Shown here: positions 16,635 to 25,549 of the stretch, piece after piece
How positions within the stretch are numbered: the stretch's first letter is position 1
Layout: the number at the start of each line of letters is the position of its first letter
From: Aliarcobacter sp.
Lineage (GTDB): Bacteria; Campylobacterota; Campylobacteria; Campylobacterales; Arcobacteraceae
Length of the DNA stretch: 37,386 nt
Reading direction: 5' to 3'
Assembly: GCA_028703945.1 (NCBI GenBank)
Contig: JAQVLW010000021.1
Coordinates: 1 to 37,386 of the forward strand
The notes under the pieces: generated by a model
Told to the model about the DNA's origin: nothing
Databases searched by the model: none
What the model saw: only the letters and a program-made list of their open reading frames with translations
Made by a program: the position numbers and the translations under genes

Positions 16635-18320
16635 TTGAACATTTCTATATTTATAACTATTTTTTTCATTTTTTTAATTGTATTCATATTATATATTTTT
16701 TCAAAAAAAATTAAAGAAATAAAAAAAGAAAATCATATTTTAAAACAATATAAAGGTGCAATTGAAGAGAGTAATATAATTTCAACTGCTGATTTAAAAG
16801 GAAATATTACTTATGTAAATGATAGGTTTTGTGATGTAACTTTATATTCAAAGAGTGAAATATTAGGTCAACCTCATAATTTACTAAAAGGTGAAAGTTC
16901 AAAAAAGATTTTTCAAGAGTTATGGAAAACTATTCAAAATAAAGAAACTTGGCATGGAGTTTTAAAAAATAGAAGAAAAGATGGCCAATTTTATTATGTA
17001 AATATTACAATTAAACCAATTTTAGATGATAATGATGAAATTATAGAATATATTGCAATCCGACATGAGATTACGGATTTAATTCATAAAACAGAAGAAT
17101 TAGAAAGAATTTTAAGGGAAGATAATTTAACAAAAGAAGGAAATCGATTTAAATTACTTGAAGACATAAAAAGGTTTAAAAACCCTTCTTTAGCTCTTTT
17201 AGATATAAATAGATTTGGAGATATTAATGAATTTTATGGGTACGAAATAGGTGATGAAGTTTTAATAACAGTTGCTAAAATATTTAAAGAACACACAGGA
17301 AATAAATATACATTATATAGAATTTATTCAGATGAATTTGCAATACTAGCAGATAATGATGAAAAAGAACACTTTAAAAATTTTATAAAACATATTGCGG
17401 ATTCTATTTCTTCATCGCCTTTAAATATTAAAGGAAAAGAAATTTATATTCAGATGACTTATAGTATTTCATTTGAAGAAAAAAATGAATTGAAAAAAAC
17501 TGCAAATACCATAAAAAGATATAATAAAAATAATAAAGATATTGTTGTATATGATAAAAGTTTAGGTATTGAAAAAATCCATGAAAAAAATATCTTATGG
17601 ACTTCAAAATTAAAAAAAGCTTTAGAAAGTGATAATATTGTTCCCTATTATCAAGCAATTTATAATCTAAAAACAGAAAAAATTGAGAAATATGAAGCAT
17701 TAGTTAGATTAATTGATGAGGATAACATAGCAATTTCTCCCTTTTATTTTTTAGATGTTGCAAAGAAATCAAAACAATATTTGAAGTTAACAAAAGAAGT
17801 AATCAGAAAATCATTTGAGTATTTTAAAGATAAAGATTATGAATTTTCTATAAATTTAACATTAGAAGATATAACAAATAAAAACATTTCTTCATATATA
17901 ATTGATATGTTAAAAGAGTACAATATTGCTCCAAAAGTAGTATTTGAAATAGTTGAATCAGAGGGAATTCAAGATTTTGAATATGTAAATAATTTTATTG
18001 ATAGTGTAAAAAAATTAGGATGTAAGATAGCTATTGATGATTTTGGTTCGGGATATTCAAATTTTGAGTATTTAATAAAACTAAATGCTGATTATATAAA
18101 AATAGATGGTTCTTTGATAAAAGATATTTTACTAAATAAAAATAACCAAGAAATAGTAATAACAATAGTAGATTTTGCTAAAAGACAAGGATTTAAAACA
18201 ATAGCTGAGTTTGTATCATCAAAAGAAATTTTTGATAAAGTTAAAGAATTAGGGCTTGATTATGCCCAAGGATATTATATTCACGAGCCAAAACCTGAGA
18301 TTTTAGCTCATATTGCTTAG
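16635..18320 (+). CDS. PAS-GGDEF(degenerate)-EAL membrane protein, likely phosphodiesterase
   Basis: 561 residues. One N-terminal membrane helix (IFITIFFIFLIVFILYIF), a short coil, a PAS domain at about 40-150 (LKGNITYVNDRFCDVT, PAC end YIAIRHEITDL), a GGDEF-like domain at 165-300 with a worn signature (RIYSDEFAIL, GG lost), and an EAL domain at 320-555. The EAL catalytic set is intact: KYEALVRL, SINLTLED, FEIVESEG, IDDFGSGYSN, DYIKIDGSLI, AEFVSS and AQGYYIHEP. Expected to degrade c-di-GMP, with the GGDEF part as a possible GTP sensor. The start is TTG, 6 nt after AAGGA. Its EAL half resembles the protein at 3351-4598. Confidence 0.9.
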   Translation: MNISIFITIFFIFLIVFILYIFSKKIKEIKKENHILKQYKGAIEESNIISTADLKGNITYVNDRFCDVTLYSKSEILGQPHNLLKGESSKKIFQELWKTIQNKETWHGVLKNRRKDGQFYYVNITIKPILDDNDEIIEYIAIRHEITDLIHKTEELERILREDNLTKEGNRFKLLEDIKRFKNPSLALLDINRFGDINEFYGYEIGDEVLITVAKIFKEHTGNKYTLYRIYSDEFAILADNDEKEHFKNFIKHIADSISSSPLNIKGKEIYIQMTYSISFEEKNELKKTANTIKRYNKNNKDIVVYDKSLGIEKIHEKNILWTSKLKKALESDNIVPYYQAIYNLKTEKIEKYEALVRLIDEDNIAISPFYFLDVAKKSKQYLKLTKEVIRKSFEYFKDKDYEFSINLTLEDITNKNISSYIIDMLKEYNIAPKVVFEIVESEGIQDFEYVNNFIDSVKKLGCKIAIDDFGSGYSNFEYLIKLNADYIKIDGSLIKDILLNKNNQEIVITIVDFAKRQGFKTIAEFVSSKEIFDKVKELGLDYAQGYYIHEPKPEILAHIA

Positions 18321-18338
18321 AAATTTATTCTAAGCAAT
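18312..18338. terminator. Hairpin between convergent genes
   Basis: An 11-bp perfect stem (ATTGCTTAGAA / TTCTAAGCAAT) with a 5-nt loop overlaps the stop codons of the EAL gene and of the FMN reductase gene. T-runs after it are weak, so the strength is uncertain. Confidence 0.5.
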
Positions 18339-18839
18339 AGATAGTTTTACAAGATTATTGATCATTGAAATAGCTGTTTCTTCATTTAAAGGTTTCTCAT
18401 AAGTTGTTAATATTTCTCTTGCAAGAATATTTGCACCTAAATGTTGAAATTGTATTCTCATAGCTTGTAGACCTTTTGCTCCACCTCCACCACTGTGAGT
18501 AGCTAATGCAACAATTTTTTCATTAAAAGCATCTCTCCAATCTTTTGTAGCTCTAGATGTCCATGCCATTGCATTATTAAGTACAGGTGGCATTACACCG
18601 TTGTATTCAGGGGCAACTATAATAAAAGCTTTTAAAGCTAATATTTTAGTAGCTAAATCTAAAGCACTTTCTGGAATACCATTTTCTTGTTCTTCAACTG
18701 TACTATATAATGGTAATCTTAAATTTACTAAATTTATTAATTCTGCTTCATAACCTAGTTTTATAGTAAGTTCTTGAAGTTTTAATCCTAATTTTAAATT
18801 ATTATTTGAACTTGCTACTAATATTCCTATTTTTGACAT
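18330..18839 (-). CDS. NADPH-dependent FMN reductase family protein
   Basis: 169 residues with a flavodoxin-like fold: the N-terminal GILVASSNNNLKLGLKLQEL phosphate loop, LRLPLYS, then the family hallmark VAPEYNGVMPPVLNNAMAW and ATHSGGGGAKGLQAMR. It is expected to bind FMN and use NAD(P)H to reduce flavins, quinones or similar acceptors; the physiological substrate is unknown. The ATG has AAGGATAATT upstream. Monocistronic: it converges on the EAL gene and is followed upstream by about 300 nt holding only an integrase remnant. Confidence 0.88.
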   Translation of the reverse strand: MSKIGILVASSNNNLKLGLKLQELTIKLGYEAELINLVNLRLPLYSTVEEQENGIPESALDLATKILALKAFIIVAPEYNGVMPPVLNNAMAWTSRATKDWRDAFNEKIVALATHSGGGGAKGLQAMRIQFQHLGANILAREILTTYEKPLNEETAISMINNLVKLSIA

Positions 18840-18950
18840 AATTATCCTTATTTTTTATAATGATTAATTATATCTAAGGAATACTTTTATTCAATATAAT
18901 AATAAAAGTACATTTAATCAAGAAAAAAAAAGACATTAACTTTTTTAAAT

Positions 18951-19058
18951 CATGATAGAAGACATTATTTGGTAGGACATAAAAACCCTAGAGTTACTCT
19001 TGAAAAATATATTCCAAGTATTGGAAATAAATGTATAATCTTTGAAAAATTAAATTGA
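18951..19058 (+). pseudogene. Tyrosine recombinase (integrase) C-terminal remnant
   Basis: In an otherwise gene-free stretch (18840-19145), one frame reads NHDRRHYLV then GHKNPRVTLEKYIPS and ends at TGA 19056-19058. This matches the last conserved block of tyrosine recombinases (box II His-x-x-Arg, the GH of LGH and the Tyr of the TLxxY motif), with the roughly 20 residues normally between HxxRH and LGH missing. No start codon or upstream domain remains. It lies 88 nt from a tRNA cluster, the usual target of such integrases, and is probably the scar of an excised or decayed element. Confidence 0.6.
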
Positions 19059-19145
19059 TTTTATAATATTATTAAACGTACAACTTTATCACAGTTGATA
19101 GTTTTTAAATTTGGAAAGACATATAATGTGGGTTTAAACACAACG

Positions 19146-19232
19146 TGGTGCGAATGGTGAGAATCGAACTCACACTCCGAAACCGGAACGGGATTTTAAG
19201 TCCCGCGCGTCTACCTATTCCGCCACACTCGC
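19146..19232 (-). tRNA. tRNA-Leu (anticodon TAA)
   Basis: An 87-nt class II tRNA including encoded CCA. Acceptor stem GCGAGTG pairs with CATTCGC, the anticodon stem CGGGA/TCCCG frames loop CTTAAAA, a long variable arm follows, and the T arm contains GTTCGATTC. It is last in the cluster and closest to the integrase remnant. Confidence 0.95.
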
Positions 19233-19261
19233 ACATGTGTATATAAAGACTTCAAAAGAAG

Positions 19262-19337
19262 TGGTGGCTCGAGACAGAATCGAACTGTCGACACAAGGAT
19301 TTTCAATCCTTTGCTCTACCGACTGAGCTATCGAGCC
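19262..19337 (-). tRNA. tRNA-Phe (anticodon GAA)
   Basis: A 76-nt tRNA with encoded CCA. Acceptor GGCTCGA pairs with TCGAGCC, the anticodon loop is TTGAAAA between AGGAT and ATCCT, and the T loop has GTTCGATTC. Confidence 0.95.
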
Positions 19338-19361
19338 ATTATTTCTTTTAAATTTAAAAAG

Positions 19362-19446
19362 TGGTGGTGAGAGAAGGATTTGAACCTTCGAAGCCGTAGG
19401 CGGCGGATTTACAGTCCGCAGGATTTGACCACTCTCCAACCTCACC
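19362..19446 (-). tRNA. tRNA-Tyr (anticodon GTA)
   Basis: An 85-nt class II tRNA with encoded CCA. Acceptor GGTGAGG pairs with TCTCACC (one G-U), the anticodon loop CTGTAAA reads GTA, and a long variable arm (GCCTACGGC) follows. Confidence 0.95.
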
Positions 19447-19471
19447 GTTGAAAAACTTCTACTTAAATTAG

Positions 19472-19546
19472 TGGATGGGGTACTAGGATTCGAACCTAGG
19501 AATAACGGCACCAAAAGCCGTTGCCTTACCGCTTGGCGATACCCCA
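19472..19546 (-). tRNA. tRNA-Gln (anticodon TTG)
   Basis: A 75-nt tRNA with encoded CCA. Acceptor TGGGGTA pairs with TACCCCA, the anticodon loop TTTTGGT reads TTG between ACGGC and GCCGT, and the weak U1-A72 pair is typical of tRNA-Gln. The discriminator base reads T (U73) rather than the usual G, which is worth noting. First gene of the cluster. Confidence 0.93.
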
Positions 19547-19564
19547 ATAATTTAAGTGGACGGA

Positions 19565-19570
19565 ATTATA
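19565..19570 (-). promoter_or_regulatory. -10 box of the tRNA cluster
   Basis: On the minus strand TATAAT occurs 18 nt before the first base of tRNA-Gln, in very AT-rich upstream sequence. A start about 10 nt before the tRNA fits the single operon Gln-Tyr-Phe-Leu, whose genes are spaced by 24-29 nt. Confidence 0.55.
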
Positions 19571-19692
19571 ATATTTTAATAATTAAAGTTAGCTAAATTT
19601 TAAAATATTTTATATATTTATCTACTAAGAATCTTATTTATGCTATTATTTTTATGAATAAAAAATTATTTTAATCTTAAAAAGGTAAATAT

Positions 19693-21312
19693 ATGTTTAT
19701 GGAACATTTGGCCTTGACATATAAATGTCATAGCTCAATAGGTAATAGTTTAGATTTAAATATTATGATTAAAGAAGTCCTAACATCTTTTGTAGAAGAA
19801 ACAAATGCATTAAAAGGATTTTTTTATTTAATTGATGAGAATAATAAAATATATAGATATTTAGCTTATGATGATAATTTTGCTTATGATGAAGAAATAT
19901 TTCAAGAACAAATAAAAAATTCGTTTGGTGTTAGAACTTTTGATTATTGTGAAGATAAAATAGTTTTACTTTTACCTTTACAAAAAGGTGTTTTTTTTAT
20001 AATCTTTGAAAAGAATGATACAAAACTAGAGTTTATTATCTCAATGTTCCAAGATTTAATTGTAAAACTAAATATAAGTATTGATGCTTGTTTGAATGTT
20101 CAAAAAATGAAAAGTAAAAATAAAATGTTAAATCATTTGACAAATGAATTAAAAGAACAACAAAAACAACTAATAGAATCTGACAAATATAAAAGTAATT
20201 TTTTAGCAAATATGTCCCATGAATTAAAAACTCCATTAAATTCTATCATTGTAATATCTTCAATAATGGCAAAAAATAGAAATCAAAAATTGGATGATGA
20301 ACAAATAAAAAATATGAAAATTATTAATAATTGTGGAAATGATTTGTTAATTCTTATTAATGATATATTAGATATTTCAAAAATAGAAGCAGGAGAATTA
20401 TCTATTAGTTTATCTAAAATAAATCTATATGAATTAATTGAAAATTTAGTTTTGGATATGCAACCTTTGGCTAATGAAAAAGGATTAATCTTAAATTATA
20501 ATTCAAATATCCATGAATTATTTTTATTATCAGATTCAAACAGAATTAAACAAATTATAAGAAATTTGATGAGTAATGCAATAAAATTTACAGATAATGG
20601 AATTATAAAAATTATTTTAGAAGAAAATGCAAATGATATTACTCTAAAAGTTATTGATGAAGGTATTGGAATATCAAAAGAAAAATTAGGTTATATTTTT
20701 GAAAGATTTAAACAAGCTGATGGAAGTACTACTCGAAAATATGGCGGAACAGGACTTGGTTTAGCAATTTCTAAAGAGTTGGCTTCTTTATTAGGCGGAG
20801 AAATAAAAGCTTTTAGTACTTTAGGACAAGGGAGTACCTTTGAATTGATTTTGCCTAAAAAAACAAATATAAAAAATATATCTGATGATAAAGTTTCTAT
20901 TTCATCTAATGATAAAGATATTATTATTGAAGATATTATTTTATTTGATATGGAAAATTTTTCTATAGAAAAAAATGATGTTATAAAAAAAGATGAAAAA
21001 ATATTAGTAATAAATAGTGATTATCTAGCTTTTTTTCCAATTGCTGTTCTTTTACGAAAACAAAATTTTATTCTAACTTATTGTAAATCATTTGAGGAAG
21101 CTTATGATATATTAAAAGATAAATATGATTTAGTAATTATTGATGAAGATAATTCTGATTTAGATATATTTGATTTTTTAGATTATTGCAAAGAAATAGA
21201 GTTGAAAAAAATAGTAATTTCTTCTGAGAATATTGAAGAAAAAGATTATATAAAAAAACAATTTATAAAAAATGAATTAATGAATAAAATTTTAATTTAT
21301 TTAGGGAGATAA
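19693..21312 (+). CDS. Histidine kinase with GAF-like sensor and C-terminal pseudo-receiver
   Basis: 539 residues, no membrane segment. A GAF-like sensor occupies about 1-145, then a coil, HisKA (FLANMSHELKTPLNSI near 170) and HATPase_c with N box NLMSNAIKFT, G1 DEGIGIS, F box ERFKQAD and G2 GGTGLGLAIS. After an acidic linker, residues 435-539 resemble a receiver domain (KILVINSDYLAFFPIAVLL, DLVIIDED), but the usual acidic pair after the first strand is replaced by Asn-Ser. Phosphotransfer to it is therefore doubtful. AAAGG precedes the ATG. The next gene starts 1 nt after its stop, so the two kinases are coupled. Confidence 0.88.
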   Translation: MFMEHLALTYKCHSSIGNSLDLNIMIKEVLTSFVEETNALKGFFYLIDENNKIYRYLAYDDNFAYDEEIFQEQIKNSFGVRTFDYCEDKIVLLLPLQKGVFFIIFEKNDTKLEFIISMFQDLIVKLNISIDACLNVQKMKSKNKMLNHLTNELKEQQKQLIESDKYKSNFLANMSHELKTPLNSIIVISSIMAKNRNQKLDDEQIKNMKIINNCGNDLLILINDILDISKIEAGELSISLSKINLYELIENLVLDMQPLANEKGLILNYNSNIHELFLLSDSNRIKQIIRNLMSNAIKFTDNGIIKIILEENANDITLKVIDEGIGISKEKLGYIFERFKQADGSTTRKYGGTGLGLAISKELASLLGGEIKAFSTLGQGSTFELILPKKTNIKNISDDKVSISSNDKDIIIEDIILFDMENFSIEKNDVIKKDEKILVINSDYLAFFPIAVLLRKQNFILTYCKSFEEAYDILKDKYDLVIIDEDNSDLDIFDFLDYCKEIELKKIVISSENIEEKDYIKKQFIKNELMNKILIYLGR

Positions 21313-21313
21313 A

Positions 21314-22432
21314 GTGAATAAATTTAATATCTTATTAGTAGATGATGTATCTGAAAATATATACTCTTTAAAAATGATGATTGAAGATAGTTTTGATGTT
21401 AATATTTTTTCAGCATTAAGTGCTCAAGAAGGTATGGAAATACTCATGAATGAAAATATTGATTTGATTTTAACTGATGTTCAAATGCCTGAAATTGATG
21501 GATTTGAGTTTGTTGAGTATTTGAAAAATATCGAAAAAACAAAAGATATTCCAGTTATTTTTATAACAGGAATTTATGATAAAGATGAGTATAAAACCAA
21601 AGGTTATAATTTGGGAGCTATTGAATATATCACAAAACCTATACATGATATTTTGTTAAATTCTAAATTAAAAGTTTATATTGATATTTTTGAAAAAAGA
21701 AAACTAGATGTTGAGTTAATTGCTTCAAAAGATAAAGTATTAATTCATCAATCAAAAATGGCAACAATGGGTGAAATGATAGGTGTAATTGCGCATCAAT
21801 TAAAACAGCCTTTAAATATTTTATCTTTGTATTGTAATGATGTGAAAGACTCTTTTTTTTCGAATGAAATAAACAATAAATTTATTGATGATTTTTCAAA
21901 AAATACAAAAGAACAAATAAATTTTTTAAGTGAAACTATAGATGATTTTAGGGATTTTTTTAACCCAAATAAACAAAAAGTTGTATTTGAGATAAAAAGT
22001 GCAATTGAAAAATCCCTCAAATTTATGGGAAATCAATTTGAAATAAATAGAGTTAAGGTAAATATAGAATATAAAGATGAAAAAGTTTATGGAATAGAAA
22101 TAGAACTAGAACAAGTTATATTAAATATTTTAAATAATTCTATGGATGCTTTTAAAGAAAGAAAAATAGAAAATAAAGAGATAAATATAAAAGTTCTATC
22201 AAAACAATCTTATACAATTTTAATTATGGAAGATAATGCAGGTGGAGTAAAAGAAGAGAGTTTAGAAAAGATTTTTGATCCATATTATACAACTAAATCA
22301 ACAGGGACTGGAACTGGACTTTATATGGTAAAACTTGTGGTAAAAAATAGTTTACAAGGGGATTTGAAAATAAATAATAGTGAAAAAGGCTTGAGATATA
22401 TTATTGCTTTACCACAAAAAGAAGAGAGTTAA
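21314..22432 (+). CDS. Response regulator-histidine kinase fusion (REC-HK)
   Basis: 372 residues. A complete receiver domain at 1-125 (ILLVDDVSENI acidic pair, phospho-acceptor Asp in LTDVQMP, conserved Thr in FITG, Lys in YITKP) is followed by a histidine kinase of the type with H box GEMIGVIAHQLKQPLNIL, N box LNILNNSMDAF, G1 EDNAGGV and G2 STGTGTGLYMVK. The partner kinase just upstream probably phosphorylates this receiver to modulate its own kinase output; no DNA-binding output gene is adjacent. The start is GTG with GGGAGA upstream. It overlaps the end of the RND pump gene by 4 nt, tail to tail. Confidence 0.9.
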   Translation: MNKFNILLVDDVSENIYSLKMMIEDSFDVNIFSALSAQEGMEILMNENIDLILTDVQMPEIDGFEFVEYLKNIEKTKDIPVIFITGIYDKDEYKTKGYNLGAIEYITKPIHDILLNSKLKVYIDIFEKRKLDVELIASKDKVLIHQSKMATMGEMIGVIAHQLKQPLNILSLYCNDVKDSFFSNEINNKFIDDFSKNTKEQINFLSETIDDFRDFFNPNKQKVVFEIKSAIEKSLKFMGNQFEINRVKVNIEYKDEKVYGIEIELEQVILNILNNSMDAFKERKIENKEINIKVLSKQSYTILIMEDNAGGVKEESLEKIFDPYYTTKSTGTGTGLYMVKLVVKNSLQGDLKINNSEKGLRYIIALPQKEES

Positions 22433-22444
22433 ATCTCTTCTTTT
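22417..22444. terminator. Bidirectional terminator between kinase and RND operons
   Basis: An 11-bp perfect stem (AAAAGAAGAGA / TCTCTTCTTTT) with a 6-nt loop spans the tail-to-tail overlap. T-rich sequence follows on the plus strand and A/T-rich sequence on the other side. Confidence 0.65.
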
Positions 22445-25400
22445 GTTTTGTCTTTTTTTAAACCTATTTTTGAAACTAAAACATAAAATAATGGAATAAA
22501 TATAATTGCAATAAATGTAGCAGCTAACATTCCTCCAATAACTCCTGTTCCAATAGCATGTCTACTTGCAGCTCCTGCTCCATTACTAATAGCTAATGGA
22601 ACGGTTCCTAGTGTAAATGCCAATGAAGTCATAATAATTGGTCTTAATCTTATTTTAGCAGCTTCAAAAGCGGCATCCATTAATCCAAATCCTTCTTTTT
22701 GTTTTTGTAGAGCAAATTCTACGATTAAGATGGCATTTTTAGCAGCAAGTCCAGCTAAAACTAAAAGCCCAATTTGGAAATAAATATCATTTTCTAAACC
22801 TCTCAATAGTGTTGCTAAGATTGCTCCAAACATTGCAAATGGAACAGCTAGAACAACTGAAATTGGTAGTAACCATTTCCCATATAATGCAGCTAAAATT
22901 AAGAATAGTAAAACTAAACCAAAAATAAAAGCAGTACTTGAACTACTAGAAATTTGCTTTTCTTGATAAGCAGTTCCAACCCAACTAATAGTATAACCAG
23001 CTGGTAAAATTTCATTTGAAACTTCTTCAATAGCTTTTAATGCATCACCTGAACTATATCCAAGAGAAGGTTGTCCTGATACTTTTGCTGCTTGAAAAAG
23101 ATTAAATCTTTCTATTAAGTCAGCACCAACAACTTTTTTGATATTTACAAATGAACTAATTGGTAAAAGTTCATCATTGTTACCTTTAACAAAAACAAAT
23201 TTTAAGTCATCAGCACTTTTTCTATATTCACTTTCTGCTTGTAGGTTTACTTTATAAGTTCTTCCATATAAAGAAAAGTCATTTACATAAAAACTTCCAA
23301 AAGTTGCATTTAAAGTGTTATAAATATCATTAACAGCTACACCTTTTGCTTTAGCTTTTGGAACATTTACATCAATTTTATATTGAGGAATATTTGCTGC
23401 AAGTGAGCTTCTTACTCCCATTAGTTCGGGTCTATCTTTTGCTTTTGCAATGATTTGATTTACAATTTTTTCTAATCCCTGAATGTTCCCACCAGTTCTA
23501 TCTTGAATATACATCTCAAATCCACCAGCAACACTCATTCCCATAATAGGAGGAGGTAAAACTCCAAATGAGAATCCATCTGACGTTGCTAAAACTTGAC
23601 CACTTAATCTTTTTAAAATTGCATCTGCATGTTGGTCAGCATTTGGTCTGTCATCCCAATGTTTAAGTTTTATAATTGTTGCAGCTGCGTGAGTTCTTTG
23701 TGAAGATGATGTTAAATCGTATCCAGCAAGTGTAATAATATCTTTTATATTTGAATCTTTTGAAATAATACTATTTAATTCAGTAGTAAACTCATCTGTT
23801 CTTGAAATTGAAGCACCACCTGGATTGTAAGAAAATATAAAAATAGTTCCTTGGTCTTCATTTGGAATAAGTCCAGTTTTCATAGATTTAAACATATCAT
23901 AAGATATAAAAATCAATCCACCAAAAAGTAAAATTGAAATAAGAGAAAATCTAATAGTTTTTTTAACTAAATAGGTGTAACTATTTGTTGCTTTTTCAAA
24001 AAAGTTATTAAACCATACAAAAAAGAAAAATGTTGGTTTTTTATGATCATCTTTTAATAATGATGCACAAAGTGATGGAGTTAATGTTAATGCAACAAAT
24101 CCTGAAATAACAATTGAAATAACAATTGTTATGGCAAATTGTCTATACATTTCCCCTGTTAATCCACCCATAAATGCAACTGGAATAAATACAGATGAAA
24201 GTACTAAAACAATTGCAACAATTGCTCCTGAAACCTCTTTCATTGCTTTGAATGATGCTTCTCTTGGAGACATTCCTTCACTCATGTGTCTTTCGACATT
24301 TTCAATAACAATAATAGCATCATCAACAACAATACCAATTGCTAGAACTAAACCAAATAAAGTTAATAAGTTAATACTAAATCCTAAAGCATACATTCCT
24401 GCAAATGCACCAATAATTGATACAGGAACAGCTAAAATAGGAATTAGCGTTGCTCTCCAGTTTTGTAAGAATAAGAAAATAATTAAAATAACTAATAAAA
24501 TTGCTTCAACAAATGTTTTTGCAACTTCTTTTATTGAAATTTCTACGAATTGAGTACTATCATATGGGACACTATATTCTACACCATCTGGAAAGTTAAT
24601 TTTAGCTGCTTCTAAAGATTTTTTAACAGCTTTAGCCGTTTCTAAAGCATTTGAACCACTTTGTAAAAAAATTCCTATTGGAATAGCTGGTGAATTATTT
24701 AATTTTGTTACCATATCATAACTTGAACTTCCAAGTTCTATATTTGCAACATCTTTTAACATCAATGAACTACCATCTTCATTTGCTCTAATTACAATAT
24801 CGCCAAATTGTTCAGGACTACTCAACCTTTCAGGGGTTTGAATAGTATAAGTAAACATTTGTTTTTCTTTTATTGGTTCAGCTGCAATTTTACCAGCTGA
24901 ATATTGATAATTTTGCTCTTTAATAACATTGATTACATCGGTTGTTGTTAGTTTATATTTAGATAATTTTAAAGGGTCAATCCAAACTTTAATAGCATAA
25001 TCTTGTGCTCCAAAAATCATTGCATCACCAACACCATTTACTCTTTTTAAATCATCAACTATATTCATTAAAGCATAGTTTGAAAGATAAGTTGTATCAT
25101 AAGTTTTTTTTGGAGAATGAAGCATAATGAATTGTAAAATACTAGGGCTTCTTTCTCTTACATTTACACCTTGTCTTTGTACTTGTTCAGGAAGTTTTGA
25201 TAAGGCTGCTTGAACTCTATTATTTACATCGATTTTTGCAGAATCTGCATCTGTTCCAACTTCAAAAAATACATTTATACTAACTCGACCACTATCTTCA
25301 GCAACAGAGTTCATATAAAGCATATTTTTTGCACCATTAATTTGCTCTTCAATAGGAGCAGCAACTGTTTTAGCTAATGTATCAGCACTAGCTCCTGGAT

Positions 25401-25548
25401 AAGTTGTACTTACAATTATTTGAGGAGGAATTACCCTTGGATATTGCTCAATTGGTAAATTCATCATAGCAGCAAGTCCTGCTAAAACAATGATAATAGA
25501 TACAACAGCCGCAAATACTGGGTTTTTTATAAAAAATGAAGAAAACAT
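22429..25548 (-). CDS. RND efflux pump inner-membrane transporter (AcrB/MexB, HAE1 family)
   Basis: 1039 residues, the family length, with the duplicated six-plus-six helix layout. N-terminus FFIKNPVFAAVVSIIIVLAG. Proton-relay residues are present: the Asp pair in GIVVDDAIIVIENVE and the Lys in GLAAKNAILIVEFA. Periplasmic porter and docking stretches include NNRVQAALSKLPEQVQ and GASADTLAKTVAAPIEEQI. It exports hydrophobic and amphiphilic compounds through a tripartite complex with the two preceding genes. It starts 1 nt after the adaptor stop, so translation is coupled. Control is probably by the divergent MarR protein at the head of the operon. Confidence 0.96.
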   Translation of the reverse strand: MFSSFFIKNPVFAAVVSIIIVLAGLAAMMNLPIEQYPRVIPPQIIVSTTYPGASADTLAKTVAAPIEEQINGAKNMLYMNSVAEDSGRVSINVFFEVGTDADSAKIDVNNRVQAALSKLPEQVQRQGVNVRERSPSILQFIMLHSPKKTYDTTYLSNYALMNIVDDLKRVNGVGDAMIFGAQDYAIKVWIDPLKLSKYKLTTTDVINVIKEQNYQYSAGKIAAEPIKEKQMFTYTIQTPERLSSPEQFGDIVIRANEDGSSLMLKDVANIELGSSSYDMVTKLNNSPAIPIGIFLQSGSNALETAKAVKKSLEAAKINFPDGVEYSVPYDSTQFVEISIKEVAKTFVEAILLVILIIFLFLQNWRATLIPILAVPVSIIGAFAGMYALGFSINLLTLFGLVLAIGIVVDDAIIVIENVERHMSEGMSPREASFKAMKEVSGAIVAIVLVLSSVFIPVAFMGGLTGEMYRQFAITIVISIVISGFVALTLTPSLCASLLKDDHKKPTFFFFVWFNNFFEKATNSYTYLVKKTIRFSLISILLFGGLIFISYDMFKSMKTGLIPNEDQGTIFIFSYNPGGASISRTDEFTTELNSIISKDSNIKDIITLAGYDLTSSSQRTHAAATIIKLKHWDDRPNADQHADAILKRLSGQVLATSDGFSFGVLPPPIMGMSVAGGFEMYIQDRTGGNIQGLEKIVNQIIAKAKDRPELMGVRSSLAANIPQYKIDVNVPKAKAKGVAVNDIYNTLNATFGSFYVNDFSLYGRTYKVNLQAESEYRKSADDLKFVFVKGNNDELLPISSFVNIKKVVGADLIERFNLFQAAKVSGQPSLGYSSGDALKAIEEVSNEILPAGYTISWVGTAYQEKQISSSSSTAFIFGLVLLFLILAALYGKWLLPISVVLAVPFAMFGAILATLLRGLENDIYFQIGLLVLAGLAAKNAILIVEFALQKQKEGFGLMDAAFEAAKIRLRPIIMTSLAFTLGTVPLAISNGAGAASRHAIGTGVIGGMLAATFIAIIFIPLFYVLVSKIGLKKDKTKEEI

Positions 25549-25549
25549 A

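Noticed and set aside
19215..19547. A 110-codon open frame across the tRNA cluster
   Set aside because: It runs through three complete tRNA genes and part of a fourth; the peptide is an artefact of tRNA sequence.
24131..24553. A 140-codon open frame on the plus strand opposite the RND pump gene
   Set aside because: It is the antisense of conserved transmembrane pump sequence and has no independent coding signal.
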